Assembly: GCA_021464245.1 (NCBI GenBank)
Contig: JADCRB010000016.1
Span: forward strand, 7,540,129-7,604,128
DNA length: 64,000 nt
Reading direction: 5' to 3'
DNA from: Carallia brachiata
Taxonomy: Eukaryota > Streptophyta > Magnoliopsida > Malpighiales > Rhizophoraceae
Made by a program: the position numbers and the translations under genes. Within the stretch, counting starts at the first letter, position 1; each line of letters opens with the position of its first letter. Positions 15,101 through 32,164 of this stretch are shown one piece after another. Below the pieces are notes generated by a model. It made no database searches and was not told the DNA's origin. It saw only the letters and a list, made by a program, of their open reading frames with translations.

Positions 15101-18100
15101 TTGGTCCTTTTGTAACCAAAGTTCCTTCATATTTCGAGGATCGAACGTCTGTGTGAGTTTTTTACTTTTTTTTTTCGTACATTGAACGCGTGTGCGAATT
15201 TAAAAAATTATAATCTATTCAAATTCGAGCATGTCCAAATTTATTAGTGCCTGTAAATGTATTGGGGTATGCCTGAATTTGAACAGAATAGCTGTCTCCC
15301 ACATAATTTTTTTTAGGTAAAATTACCTAATCACATTTAAGTAACAATAAGAAATAATACAGTTTTATTTAACAATATTTAATATTTTATTTATTTTATT
15401 TTTTTAATAAAATTTAATTATCTAACGCTACATATAATTTTATTATTAATTTAAATTTATGCATGTAAAATCAAAAAAAAAAAATTTCTTGTTTTTTTTC
15501 CCTCCTCCGTATGCAATTGATGAGACCAGACCAATGATAATCTTCAGCCGAAGATAAGCAACTGGGCGTAAGCCATGTGGCCAATGAGCTGTGGCTGTGC
15601 ACATTAAAATCCAACGCCAGCCTCTTTTTTCGGCCAAAGTAAACGTATCCATTAGCAAACGTGTTGCTGAAATATTTACAGCAAAACTGTATTGGCTAAG
15701 CAATCGAGGGTATATTAAGGGTTGTCCAAATCAATACTGCTTGGATTGACCTTCTAGAACAATGCAATGAACCATTCACGAGCTCTAGAAACAGAAAATC
15801 ACATCAAAAATCTGGAATCACGTATAGAACTACTGATGCAGAACAGATCATCCAATTCAGTGGCACAAATGGCGCTCCAAATCCTCTCATTAATGACGAC
15901 TTCACATTCCAGGACCCCACTCGTGCAATCATCAGGAAGCACGAATACGAGAGCAAAAGTCAAGATTTTCTATCCCCAAATTGGTCACTGTCAGCTTGAA
16001 ATGCATTCCTTGACATGATGTTTAACGTAAAAACAGTGAAGATGTGAACAAAAACAGTAACCTATGTCTCCAGTCCTTTCTTTCCGCCCACTAGCGCTAG
16101 GTTTAGTTCCATGCATATTCAAAACCCAGCTGTCTCAAATGACGTGCTGCAAAGTGCAAAGCCTGAAACTTTTTTGATCTGCAGATGAGACGGCAAGGCC
16201 ATCATATGGGGGCAGGGGAATCAGGAAGGGAATGAGGTTTGAACTCTAGTTATCCTAGTTGGAGGCCACTGCCTCTAACCACGTGAGGTATTGTTAAGGC
16301 TTCAAAAGTCTAAACTTTGGAAGTCCATAGGAAGCAATTCTAGTTTTCTGCCATAATGCAGCACAAAAAAGCTCAAGAAGTTAAAAAGATAGAAAATCTT
16401 CGTGATTCTATCCTAGTTGACATCATATGCAATTTGTTCAATGTAGCCACAACTTTGAAATCAAGAATGAATATAAATATGCCTAATGCAACATCAGATG
16501 ATCAATGAAAATAGAAATGTCGAACCCCCAAGTTCAAAGAAAATGTTTCATTTGGTGCTCAATTCTTTCTGGGCCATTAACTTCCCAATTTATAAGTTTC
16601 CCACTTTTACGGCGTGGGAAACGCACAAGGACTAAAAGAGTCCTGCATGTATCTAAGAAAAATGCAAGAATTTCTCTCTAAATGAAATAATAAATTTTAC
16701 CATGGAAAGCATGTCGTTGAAATCCATCTCCATGTGCTCCTAAAAAGCAATAATGCACAATAACAGGACGATGATTTCACAACATTTTGAAATTTCATAA
16801 ACCTTGAAGTTGGACCAAGTAATCAGGTATATAATCACCACAGAGACATTGGAGAGATTAGACCAAAAAAAAAAAAACAGAAGTGCAAATGGAATAGCAA
16901 CTCCGTGTTAACATAGGAAAAATCAAAGTAGCTATTACCCATGTTAGCAATTCAATGAAAAGAAAGTGAGGGAAACCTGAACATGCCCGCGTGCAAAATT
17001 TGATGACTGTCAGAGCCAAAAAAATACCGGTCACCTGAAAAAGTACCAGCCATCTCCAAGCACAAGCAATTGAAAATAGTGCAAGGGCATAAATCATGCA
17101 CATAAGGTGGCTTCCACATTTCATGACAAAATCTTGTCAAATAAAGCACTTCCAAGGCAAAGAAACTGAAATTAAAGCCACAAACGACAGACATGACATA
17201 AATGCAACTTGCAAGAACATTGGCAATTTAATAGAAAGTGCTCCTGGTGACCAAACAGATAGCGGACAGTCATATACAGGACGACTGCATCTTTATTATG
17301 GAATAGGCAATGGAAACTAGAATTCGAGAACAGCAATCCTGTTAAAGACTTGTGCTAGGCTCCATGGCCCAAGGGATGTAAAACTGCCGTGCCAACACGC
17401 GCGAGCTTGTGTAGATAACCAGCACATAACATTCACAAGTCACAAGCCGTGGCCTTGAAATTGGACAGAGAATCTCACCACAAAAATGGTTCCTTGACAG
17501 TGAAAATGCATAGTCTCAGACATAACCTGGTCCTTAATCTTGTAAATTTCTAGATTTAATCGTAATTCTAAGAGATAGATTTCACTTGCAAAACTTTTTC
17601 ATTTTTAGCTACTCATTCATCTCAATATTCTCATGTTATGTCTACAACAGAGATATGGTCCCTTGGAGATGAAATTTGATCAGTATCTAATCACATAAAT
17701 AGCCTGTCCGTACTTTGTAAAGCCAGCATTTTGCCACACAGCAAAACACCAAAGAAGTTTGGCTGCTGCGTGAATCAATATTAGTGACTTGCACAGCATA
17801 AAGTACAAGAACAACCAAAAACACAAATTTGGGGTTTCAGTTTTTAGAAAAATGAAAATAACCAAAAAAGATGTTATGATAGATCGTGCTGGATGCCTTA
17901 CAACTGAAAGAGTAATCCAATCACAATTCTTTTCATATGATTCAAAGTCATTGAAACCTAGTATCTACTCCCTCGAGGCGGTGTCTATTTGTTTTCATAT
18001 GATTTTTCGCTGGCCCTTCCATAAGCGAAAAATAATTTACTTTCATAGCTTCCTCGCTCAAATACTGGCAATATGCATGCCAGAGATATCGTCTGCCGTT

Positions 18101-18565
18101 ACTACTTGTATGACTGCATCCTTCTAATGTCACTTCACCATCCACAAACAGGTTGCCTAATGAACTTATGGCGATATTTATCATACCCATCGCAAGTCAT
18201 GTCATGCATCTAAATATGAATCAAGGTCACTATTAGCAATGACTTTCACAGGAACTAGAATAGAGAATATAAAGGTTATAAAACAGCACATGTGGCTCTT
18301 GAAATGTAATCTTGCAGCAGATAGTAACATGAAAGATCTTGTATCAACTCAAGGAATCACCATTTTGCCGAGGCATTGTGTAAACACAAATACAAATCAA
18401 TTAAGAATTACAAGGGCTCTGAGACGTAACAAAAAAATAGGCCAAAGACAGACAAAACTGCGGTGATAAAAATTGAACCATTCAATCTTCAGCATCAAAA
18501 TCAACTAGTTCTATCCAATAAATCAGTGATTCTGAAAAATTAACAACTGCATACCTGCCAGCTCC
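15101..18565. other. Unassigned stretch of moderate GC content
   Basis: From about 15500 the DNA is less AT-rich than the intergenic background. It contains several short open frames on both strands, for example hydrophobic minus-strand frames near 16860-17120. None is recognised and no exon chain could be built. It could be the 3' flank of the decayed minus-strand gene at 18566-19633, introns of a gene I cannot identify, or a non-coding transcript. Confidence 0.35.
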
Positions 18566-19633
18566 CTAATGAACAAAAGGAATGAACTTGAACTGAACTT
18601 TACTCATATACTCTAAATATATCTCTCCAAAAGTCTCTTCTTCTCAGATCTTTCTCCATTTTCGCCTTCAGTGCATAATAAAGCAAGCAGATTGTCACCA
18701 TATACAATGAGCTCAAAGGTGCAAGAAAAAAGTCGCAAACAGAAGAGCATTGTGGATGAATCAATCGGGTGTCCAACCCATCTATATGTCCCAAATTGCA
18801 CAACAGCAGTAGGCACCAACACCTTCTCTCAACTCGGCAAGAAAAGCTGTTGAGTTGTATTACATTAGCAAAGTAACCACAATCAAAATCGAAATCTCGA
18901 TATTGTTCCAGCCACAAGGAACAAGGTGCAGCTCTGGACGACTGGACCTACAAAAGCTGCAAGCCAGTGCCCAAACCATTACTCCAGCACAGAACAATCC
19001 ATTTGGGGTGTGTTCAAATTTCACTTAGGATCATGTGGGCGTTCATAATAATCTCCGTACAAATGTCTCCTTAAACTAACGTTGAATACTTTGGACATAA
19101 TCCTCCTATATTTACTGGACAGAATGCGTTACAACCGCGCAAAATAGTTGACGTTTGGTATAATAATGAAGTCCAAACCCACAAACGTGGGAGTCTTATG
19201 CAAAGGGACGCCTTTTTTGTATGATGATGATCCTCCTCTTGTTAGATACCTTGGATTCTTACACAATATGAGTCAATTTCAAAAGGGTAATCTTCAAATT
19301 ATCAAAAGATATGCTTTGGAAGCGTTTCAGCAATGGCTGACAGTAGAAAACCTGTAAGCCTGCGGAGCTGGAATACGAGCATTTGAGAGGAGATACAAAA
19401 TGGGTCTTCGATAATTTTAGTACGGATGATGTGAGGTTGCATGAAAAAAGCAGGGAACTTTTGATGGGTTTAAAATTCTTTTGAGACTGCAAGTTGGCGT
19501 CCGATAACTGGAATTGGAGATGTTTGTAAAAATGTCTGAGAGAGTGACATTTGCAGTTTTTGTCCATATTGTTTGCGGCGGTGAAACCTGATGGGATTGT
19601 TTTGGAGCGGAGAAGCAGTGAGGTGGCTTCCAT
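18566..19633 (-). pseudogene. Plastid-targeted isoprenylcysteine methyltransferase-like gene, decayed
   Basis: The 3' part (about 19110 down to 18566) carries scattered blocks typical of the plant ICMT/PEMT-like membrane methyltransferase family: LYGDYYERPHDPK, GHWLAAF, VVQFGTYRWVGHPI (18765-18806) and a C-terminus SKVQFKFIPFVH followed by TAG. These blocks fall in different frames. A TGA (19021-19023) replaces an expected Trp right after the HDPK block, and several indels separate the rest. An open frame starting with ATG at 19633 (19264-19633) is rich in Ser, Lys and Leu like an organelle transit peptide and ends near a GTAAGA donor. It is probably the first exon of the same gene. The middle of the protein appears to be missing between about 19260 and 19110. 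The normal family member would methylate an isoprenylated or related substrate at a membrane. The link of exon 1 to the 3' part is inferred. Confidence 0.6.
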
Positions 19634-20475
19634 TTTTCAGAGACCAGTACGGAGAATTGAGGAAGTATAACATAAGTACGGTAAATGTTAGTGGCCAAAC
19701 AATTCGGCCTAAATGTGGCTAAATTAGAAAAAGACAAAAAAAAAAGTTTGAATTTTTTTTTTTAAAATTAAGATTTATAAGTAATATTAAATACGTTTAA
19801 AATAATATTAATTATATTTAAAATTTAATTTTAAAAAAAAAATATGATCAAAATTTGACTATATAAATGTGGTCATGTAATAGACCGATATAAATTTCAG
19901 CAAGGACCCAGCAATCCGATTAATGGGCAATTTTCAGAAGTTTGATACATTCAAATAATTTTTTTTTTGTCCAATTCAAATGCATTTTATTTACTCATCG
20001 TGATTTAGAAGGTTTGTCTGGAAAATTGGTGAGGAAAAAATTTGTGAAAAAAGAAAATTGTAATAAAGAAAAATAGAAAAAATAATTGAGAAAATAAAAT
20101 TTTGTAGTTAGCATTATATGAAAAAATTGCTGTAAAAAAAAATGAATGAAATTACATATATGTCCTTTACATTATTTAATGGTGAGGTAAGATTGAGTGG
20201 TATAATGGTAATTATGCTTCAAGTAATGTTTTTGTCTGCGTTGACTGACACATGATGACATACAATTCGGTACTGTTTTCTCATATTTGTCAAACAATGA
20301 AAATATTTTTTTTTTTCTTAGGAACAATGAAAGGTTTCTTGGAAAGCTGCAATTCTTTTCACACTTCTTTCCAACAAACTGAACACCACGTAACAGTTTG
20401 GCAGGGAAGGATTGGATTTTTCTACCGGCCCATGTCGCGGTTTGGGGCGAAAATTAGGAAGGGACAGAGATAAAG

Positions 20476-21540
20476 AAAAATTGGATTACAGTTGGAGGGA
20501 ACTCTAGTTGGCTTTTTGTTCTAGAAAAAATTCGCTACTTCTTATAGAAAGTTGGCCACACTTATCTCCTTACGAACTTAAAAAAATGGCAGAGAGGCAT
20601 CTCAGTCACTAATCTTTGCCCTGTGTACGAAACCCAACCTGAAAATATTCTTCATTTGCTATGGGACTGTCGGAAAGTGGCCGTGGTTTAGCGTCATTTT
20701 GTGGTTCCTACGAAGAGGAGTCTGTTTTTCCACCTTCTTGAGGCCGATTGGTTGTCAACCAATCTGAAACAGGCTTTTGGGGGACCGTCTTGCCCCAATT
20801 GGCAAACCCTCTTTACTGTTGCTTGCTGGTGGTTTTAGAGGTGGAGAAATCAGCGAGCTATGGAAGAGCAATCCTTACCTGTCTATCCTCTAAAGTTTCT
20901 TATTGACTCAACAAAGGAGTGCCTTTTCCGCCTGGGAAATGCAGCATGTTTTCCCCCCAACGCTCATGAGGAACAAGTGCCTCATTGGTTGGACTCATCC
21001 CCCACTGTCATGGACTAAGTTAAACATTGACGGCTCCGCGAAAGGGACCCCAGGCTTGGCTAGCGCTGGTGGTGTCATACGGGATCATCAAGGATGTTAG
21101 GTTGGAGGCTTTCTGAGTAATGTTGGTACGGCTACAGCTTTTGCAGCTGAGTGTTAGGACATTTTATATGGTTTTCAGTGTGCTTGGACCTTGGGTTTGC
21201 GCAAGGTTATATTAGAAGTGGATTCCCTCATAGTGTTGCATGCTATTACCAAGGGAGTGTCATTGTCTCACCCACAAGCCAACATTGTCACTAAATGTCA
21301 TCTCTTGATTTCGCAGCCTTTAGAATTATGTCTCATCCATGTCTATAGAGAGGCTGATAGGTTGGCAGATGGGTTAGCTTCCTATACTTTGTCCCATCTT
21401 TTTAGTTTTTGTTTCTTGGATCAATCACTCCTGTTACTCGACAACTACTGGAGGAAGATTGTATGAGAATTAGTCTTCCTCGTTTAATACCTATTTAACT
21501 GTGTTGACTCCACTTGACAAAAAAAAAAAAAATTGGATTA
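20476..21540 (+). mobile_element. 5'-truncated LINE (non-LTR retrotransposon) with zf-RVT and RNase H remnants
   Basis: The sequence after 20489 encodes in broken frames a zf-RVT-like block (WQRGISVTNLCPV...ENILHLLWDCRK) and then an RNase H domain. The latter includes WTKLNIDGSAKG near 21010, GGVIRDHQG, and LEVDSLIVLHAITKG and HVYREADRLADGLASY near 21200-21390. Stops such as TAG at the Trp after the DCRKVAVV block show decay. The element ends in an A-run (about 21519-21532). The segment AAAAATTGGATTA occurs on both sides (20476-20488 and ending at 21540), which is a target-site duplication of about 13 bp. Poly-A tail, 5' truncation and this duplication are the hallmarks of LINE insertion. Confidence 0.88.
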
Positions 21541-22986
21541 ATGATAGGTAAATTAAACGTCATTATGGGTTCCAGCCCATGATAGTAGTAGCAAAGATCT
21601 ATTAACACTTATTAATTTGAATGACAGTGTTTTTGATTTTTTTTAAATAAAATTTTGAGTTTAAATATTGTAAATGAGTTAGATGGATACTGTCAAAGAT
21701 TTGTCGTTTGGTAGATCCACTTGACTCAACCTAAATTAATTAAAGCTCATAACTTCTGAATACTAGTAGTCTTAAAAAATATATATATATATATATATTA
21801 ATGGCAAAGATCTGAAGGCTTTCTCAAAAAACAAAAAGAAAAAAAGACCTCAAGGCTTGGGCTGGTTCCATCTAATTTGGCTATTGCGCAGGATGGATTA
21901 AGGCTGTTAACACTTTACCCGTGGGTCCGTTGAAGACAATTTTTTTTTTTTTAGACCATACGAGAATATTCCAGTAATCGCAACTTTTTACTTAAAATAT
22001 TAATATCTTTGGAAAAAATACAAATATGATATCGTGCATATAATTTCACGCTCCCATTTATCAGTAGATAGTTCCAAGTTCTTCGTGCCACTAAATTAAT
22101 GACTCAATAAAATTTTGTTTTGAGAAAAAAAAAACAGAAAAAAAAATATTTATTGAACTGGACATACGTGCGCACAATGAAGAAAAGTTCTTGTTCATTT
22201 TATCGGAAATTATCAAATTCCACTGCACCCGACACAATTATAAGTACTTGTAAATACACACAAATTCATATGATAAAATTAATTAGAGATGGGATTTTAA
22301 AATAACTAAAAGAGCTTACCTTTCAATGTATATATACGTATAACCTGTGAATGAAATGAATTTAATACTAACGGTCTACACTTCAATTGCACATTGGTAA
22401 CCAACCTCTGCTTCTCCCTCAAGTTGTTGGATGTATTGGAAGTTTGTTTTTTTGGAATGAATACTGTATATTTTTTGTAGTGTTTTTAAACTCAGAACTT
22501 TTTCCTTTTATTAATATATAATAAATTAATTATTAATTATTTTTAATGTTAAAAAAATACTGTAAATGCATATCACCTGAGTCCGAATGATTATTCAATG
22601 GCATAAATTTTCTATCAATTTAGTAATTCTTTAATTTGATAAATTTAAATTAATAATTTTAAAAATCATCATAGTTTGTCAGTGTCGTTATAAATTGTTT
22701 ACAATTAAATTAAAAATGTCACGTTTCTAAAAATTTTTAATAATTAACAATGCGTATTCATACGCGATAGCCTTAATTACCAATTTATGTATACATGCCA
22801 CACGAATTCACCAAACTTATGCCAAAAGCAGCATAAGTTGTCTCTCTTTCTTTTTTGGCTTCGTTAGGCTTACTATATGAAATAATAATTTAGTGGTAAT
22901 TTAACATATCTCCCTAATATTCGATCTAAATTTAAATTTTAGTTGCTGCGTGTAAATGTAATATTTTTTTGATATTCTGCAGTATT

Positions 22987-23080
22987 GATTTCATATTCAA
23001 CAATTATCGTGGTTGGTTTGAGAGAGACCCATTGATTTCATATTCAACAATCATCGTGGTTGGTTTGAGAGAAATTCATT
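22987..23080. repeat. 47-bp tandem duplication, two copies
   Basis: Copies at 22987-23033 and 23034-23080 share gatttcatattcaacaat and cgtggttggtttgagaga, with a few substitutions. Confidence 0.85.
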
Positions 23081-23859
23081 GGTCCCAACAGTATTCGAAT
23101 GATAAATTCTCTCTTTTAGAAGAAATTAAACGAGACAGACTAAACGAGGGTAACTCCGATCTCAACTCACATATTCGATGACCAACATAATTTCGACAAA
23201 TTTTTTTATTGCCAAAAATAAAGAAAAAATTTCGTCAGACTTATCTCTGAGCATCTCTCTCTCTCTCTCTCTCGCAAATCTTCATTGCGTTTTTCAGAAA
23301 CGAAAATTTCGTACGTTTAGGATTTTTTTTTTTTTTAATTTTTAGTCTAGGGTTCTGGTATTTTTTTGTTTTTATTTTTTTTTTGTTTTTTGGTAGATAC
23401 GTCGTTCACTTCTGGGTGTCGCTTTCATCACTTCAACCTTTCTTCCTAGTCTTTCGTGAGTGAGCGTCTGGAAGAGTCAGCGTCGGAAAAAGAAGGATCA
23501 GGGAACCAAACAGCTTCGCCTTCTCAATCTCAATGTCCATTCCTTGATTATTCCCCAATCAAAACCCTAATTTCACAATCAAAATTTGAAATTCGAGGAG
23601 AAAAAAATTCCCAAAATTAAAAAAGCCCAATTGGGAACAAAAGCCCTTCAAAATTTTTTTGAATTTTCTAGGGTTCCTGCAAAACGGGCAATCGAATTTC
23701 GATTTGTTTTTCTTTTTCTTTGCTGTTTTACACTCTGTTCAGGCCTTTGAATTTTTTCTTTCTCATATTTATAATTTTTTCTTTTTGTTTTTTTTTCCGT
23801 CTCTGTTTTCTCTTTCTTTGTTTTCTGACAGTCTAAAGGAGAGAGAAACAACTCGTTTC

Positions 23860-23915
23860 ATGGAATTGCCGCATGAGTTCATATCATCGATCAACGAACG
23901 GAAAATTTTAATAAA
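23860..23915 (+). other. Possible orphan first exon
   Basis: An ATG frame reading MELPHEFISSINERKILIK ends at a GTAAGG donor (from 23916) and is preceded by a 5'UTR-like, CT-rich leader. No downstream exon was found before the FTSH pseudogene starts. I do not recognise the peptide. It could be a remnant of another gene or chance. Confidence 0.25.
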
Positions 23916-24606
23916 GTAAGGATTCCGAAATACTGTTATATTTTCAGAAAAAAAAAAAAAAAGAAGTTAAATATAATTGATTAAATATAATTTATAATTA
24001 TTTTAATTATAATTATATATATTGAATATAATTAATTATATATTAAATATAATTAATTATATTTAGATATTTTTTAAAATTTTTATTTATTAAAAAATGT
24101 AATTTTTTCGTAACCCAAATTTAAAATAATTTATAAAGTCACATTAATAATTTTTCAAATTATTAATTTAAATTCATGAAATTAAATAATTATTAATATA
24201 ATAAAAAATTTATGAAAAATATTAGTATTTTTCATCTATTTATTTTATTCATAAATATTAACCAGTTTGTTGAAACAACAAAATTAACCGTTTTAATGCA
24301 TTTTTCTTTCGTCAATCTTTTACATGTCTACATAATTTAATCTCATGATTTCTCTCAAAAAAAAAAATCTCTCTTTTTCTCTTTTTTTTTTTTTTTATTT
24401 GAAATTCTAGTATTCAAAATTTTATTAAATTCTAACTAATTCAATTTGAGTATGATAAACTCATTAAAAGAGATAAAAAATTTTTTTCATTTATTTTTTA
24501 TATACACAAAATTTAAATTTAAAATATTATTTAAAAAAAATTAAACTCTTCGTCTCCGTTTTTCTCATTGCAGTCTGAAGCCTAACATTGACATACTCTT
24601 TTGCAT

Positions 24607-28907
<4,301 letters not shown>

Positions 28908-28910
28908 CAC

Positions 28911-30232
28911 TGGTTACTTCCGCTTAAATTTCGGACGTTGGGAAAGATTTGTGCATAAAATTGACAAACTTTTCTTATCAACTCTCGGAAACTATTAAAA
29001 CAAGCGTAAAGCTACGTGCATGAGAATGAACGAATCTTATGAGATCTATACTCTAAAAGCTAGTTATTGAGGTATTGAGGTGAAAGAGTATAAATTCATA
29101 TAAGCCCAAAATTGGAATCTCATATTTTCGACTGTGGGACTCAAGGTTTTTATCTTGTAATTAGGATCATGAAAACCCAGTATGCTCCGCAGGTCCGAGT
29201 CAATAAAAGAAAAGAGAAAACCAACAGAACCACTAATTACACAATAAATTTGTAGGGCATCTTAAGGTTTGGGCTATAAAATACATATACGAATACGGTA
29301 TAACACAGATACGGTGACAAACTAACTTTAAAAATATTACGATACGGACACGGTTTTGACACGGTTATATATATATATGTAAAAAAAATTAAATTTATAA
29401 ATTTTTTATGTATCATATATATATTTTTGAATAATTTTATAAATTTTATTCATTCAAAAATATATTTATATAATTATTATAAATTTTAAAAAATTTTTAT
29501 TCAAAAAATATATCGTAAAATTCTTTATTTTTTGTTAGAAAATATTAAAATAGATATATAAGATTTTATAATTAATTTAATTTTTTTTTGTTAAAATTAA
29601 AAATAAATTAAAATTTGAGTTTTTCAAAAAATATAAACAATTGACAGTATTAAATTATAATTTTTAAATTTTTTTATTATTTGTTAAAAATAATTATAAA
29701 AATATTCAAGCGTGTTAAACACTTATACTTCTTATATCCGAATTTTTTTCAAAAATTTTTTTTTGATAAACACTTTGTAACTGTATTACACACATGTCTA
29801 CCGCGTGTCTGTGTCGAACATATATTCGACGTAGGATGCCACCCATTTTTGGCGTGTCTCTGTTTTGGTGGGTTTGAGAGATGACAGAAGGCATTGATTG
29901 ATTGAATTTTTTTTTTTTTGGTACTGACATTGATTGAAATCTGAACTCTCACCAATCATATATTTTTATTTGGGCCTGCGAGCCATAGATGTGAATAGCC
30001 GGCTGGCCCAATTTAGAAGGACTTGGTGGAATTAAATCTTGGGCTAGCCGAAGTTACCCATGCCGATTTGCAGCCCTAAATAGGCAAAAAGGAGCTTTCT
30101 TCTTCGAAATCAAACACCATTTGCAGATCAAAGACAAAGTTGCTGTCTTTTTGGCTCCGGGAGACCGAAAGTTTAAATCTTTATTGATTGGTTTTTCTGG
30201 GTAACTTGGAAGAGAGGCCTAAGTGGGCAAGA
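28911..30232. other. Intergenic DNA upstream of the MPP6-like gene
   Basis: It holds the 3' flank of the FTSH pseudogene, the repeat copy at 29279-29840, and about 300 bp of less AT-rich promoter and leader sequence before the MPP6-like ATG. Confidence 0.5.
29279..29840. repeat. Dispersed repeat with acacggacacgg-type ends, copy 1
   Basis: The left part (gatacggtgac...aaaaatattacgatacggacacgg) and the AT core are shared, in the same orientation, with the sequence at 63784-64000. The right part ends with cgcgtgtctgtgtcgaacat. The GACAC-rich ends partly invert each other, as in a transposon terminus, but the exact borders are uncertain. Confidence 0.6.
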
Positions 30233-32164
30233 ATGGCAAAGCGGGAGCTATCGAGCACTTTGAAGAACTTGAAGGTAATACAAACAGAAAACATCAAAAG
30301 CTTTTTTTTTTTTTCTTTTTGTGTTTCCGTTGTTGATTCTTTATTTGGTTATTGGAACTGGGGTCTTTGCTTTGATGTTTCTATGTGTAATTTTCTTTTG
30401 CTGGGAATTTCTATTTTTGAGAATGATTAGCATTGTATTTGTATTATGATTTAAGGGTTTTAAATTCCCTTTTTTATTTAATAAATTTTAATTGGGGGAT
30501 AGTCTTGTTTGTTTTGCTATAGTTCATGCAAAGGGCAGTTCAGAGAGAGGAAAAAAGGAATAAAGAAGAAGATGTGGAACCTGTTGGAAATTTCTCATCC
30601 CCTGTCACTAGGAAGTGGTAATGTTGCATATTGTTAAGATATCTTTGTATATTTACAGTGCTATTTTTGATTTTTTTTTTCTTTGATGTTCGGTTCAAGT
30701 TGTCAAACCTTAGGTCTGCTCTCTGTCCATGATTTAATCTTTGCTGCCTTCTTTTTTCCTGGGTGGTAGGTGTTTGGGTTGGCATTATTTTCTTTTGGGA
30801 TTTTTGTAGTGGGTTTGGGGGTGGGTTCAGCGAGGCAGGGGCTAAAATGGCTGGTTTCGTCCATTATATTCAACCTATATGGAATAAGGGAATAAGTTAT
30901 TAACTAGGCAGGGGCTACGATAGCTGGTTTCATCCATTACATTGGATGTACAAGGGATAGAGGAATAAGTAATCAACTAGTATATATCAGCACGGTGAAT
31001 GTTGGGAAGAGAGTGTGCGCATGTGTATTTGTTTGTTATTTCCCAGCCTTTTGGTTTTATTGTGAATAGAACTTTGCCCTTGGCTTACACATAAAGCTAT
31101 GAAGTTTGAAAACTTCTTTTGCCCATGGTTAGCTTTTGTCGCTGCAATTAACTCTTCTTGTGAGCTGTAAGTCCTCAATACCTTAATCTAATTCTTTATT
31201 GACTAGAAACAGATGGCTTAATATGTTACCTAGATGCTCTATTCCATCAAATGTCCTAAATCGCACTGTGGGTGCTTCAAGTTGAGACATGTTTTGCTTT
31301 TGTTTATGGAGTTATGAGCTACAAGTTGAGAATGTTTACTGTTCTTGTTCAAGGGCCATTTTAAGATTGTGGTTATAAAGTAATTTATGCTGCAGATTAT
31401 GTTTGTAATTTCTTTTATGATTATCTGATATTCATAGTTGAGGGACTCTTGATATGATTGGATTGATGCCTTGCTGTTTCATTTACACAGTGTGGTAATA
31501 ATGGAAGGTGATCCTCACCCAGGAGCAGCTATAGGCCGGATGTCATTTGGGAGTTTCAACCCTTCAGTTGATGTGAGTATAAAGATCCTATGACCTGACT
31601 ATAGTTTAACAACGATGTCACCCCCGAGCTTCTCTTCTGGCTTGTGGTCTCCATCACTTCAAATTCAATTCTGTTGATAGAAACTGAATGAAGAAGCAGC
31701 AGACCTTCGATCGCCTGAAGCATCTGGTGGGAACGCCACTACTTCCAGAAGTCCAAGTGGAAATACACCCTTTAGGTGTGTATTATCCTGATTGAGTTTC
31801 CATTCTAGAACAGCCCTTTTTGACCCTCTTTTTTGTTCTCTAAAATAACTTTCGAGTGTGCGTTATCTGGTGCTAAACTAACTTGGACGCTATATCCTTT
31901 TCTTTGCATTTGACCAGAGATAATAGATCATCATCGGATGGAGCAGAGAATTCAAGCACTGCTAAACCAAAACGGGAGACAAATGGGGACCTCAAAAGAA
32001 AACAAACAGAATTGGTTTCTGAAACAGAAGATCAAAATAAGTCGGCCAAAACTGTTCAAGACGGGACTGTGTCATCACCAAATAGCAGTAAAGGCTCCTT
32101 TAAGCAACCAAAGCGTGAAAAGCTGGATTGGAATGTCCTCAGACCAAAGAGAGAAAACAGGTAA
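30233..32164 (+). CDS. M-phase phosphoprotein 6 (MPP6)-like, exosome-associated
   Basis: Five exons (30233-30274, 30523-30617, 31491-31572, 31681-31775, 31918-32164) join in frame to 186 residues. The N-terminus SSTLKNLKFMQRA is the MPP6 signature around the exosome-binding LKFMQR motif. The segment MEGDPHPGAAIGRMSFGSFN is the second conserved block. The rest is Ser-, Lys- and Asn-rich and probably disordered, ending KREKLDWNVLRPKRENR. MPP6 homologues are small basic nuclear RNA-binding proteins that join the nuclear exosome with the MTR4 helicase in rRNA maturation. All introns are GT-AG. The last codons AACAGGTAA also look like a splice donor, so a further short exon cannot be excluded. Confidence 0.88.

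Larger units (their letters stand above)
21541..24606. other. Intergenic DNA and upstream region of the FTSH pseudogene
   Basis: Mostly AT-rich DNA with no gene. It contains a 47-bp tandem duplication (22987-23080), a (CT)n run near 23257-23274, a leader-like stretch (about 23400-23860) with CT-rich and ACCCTAA-containing sequence, and one short ATG frame with a splice donor (23860-23915) listed separately. From 23940 to 24550 it is again almost pure A/T. Confidence 0.45.
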
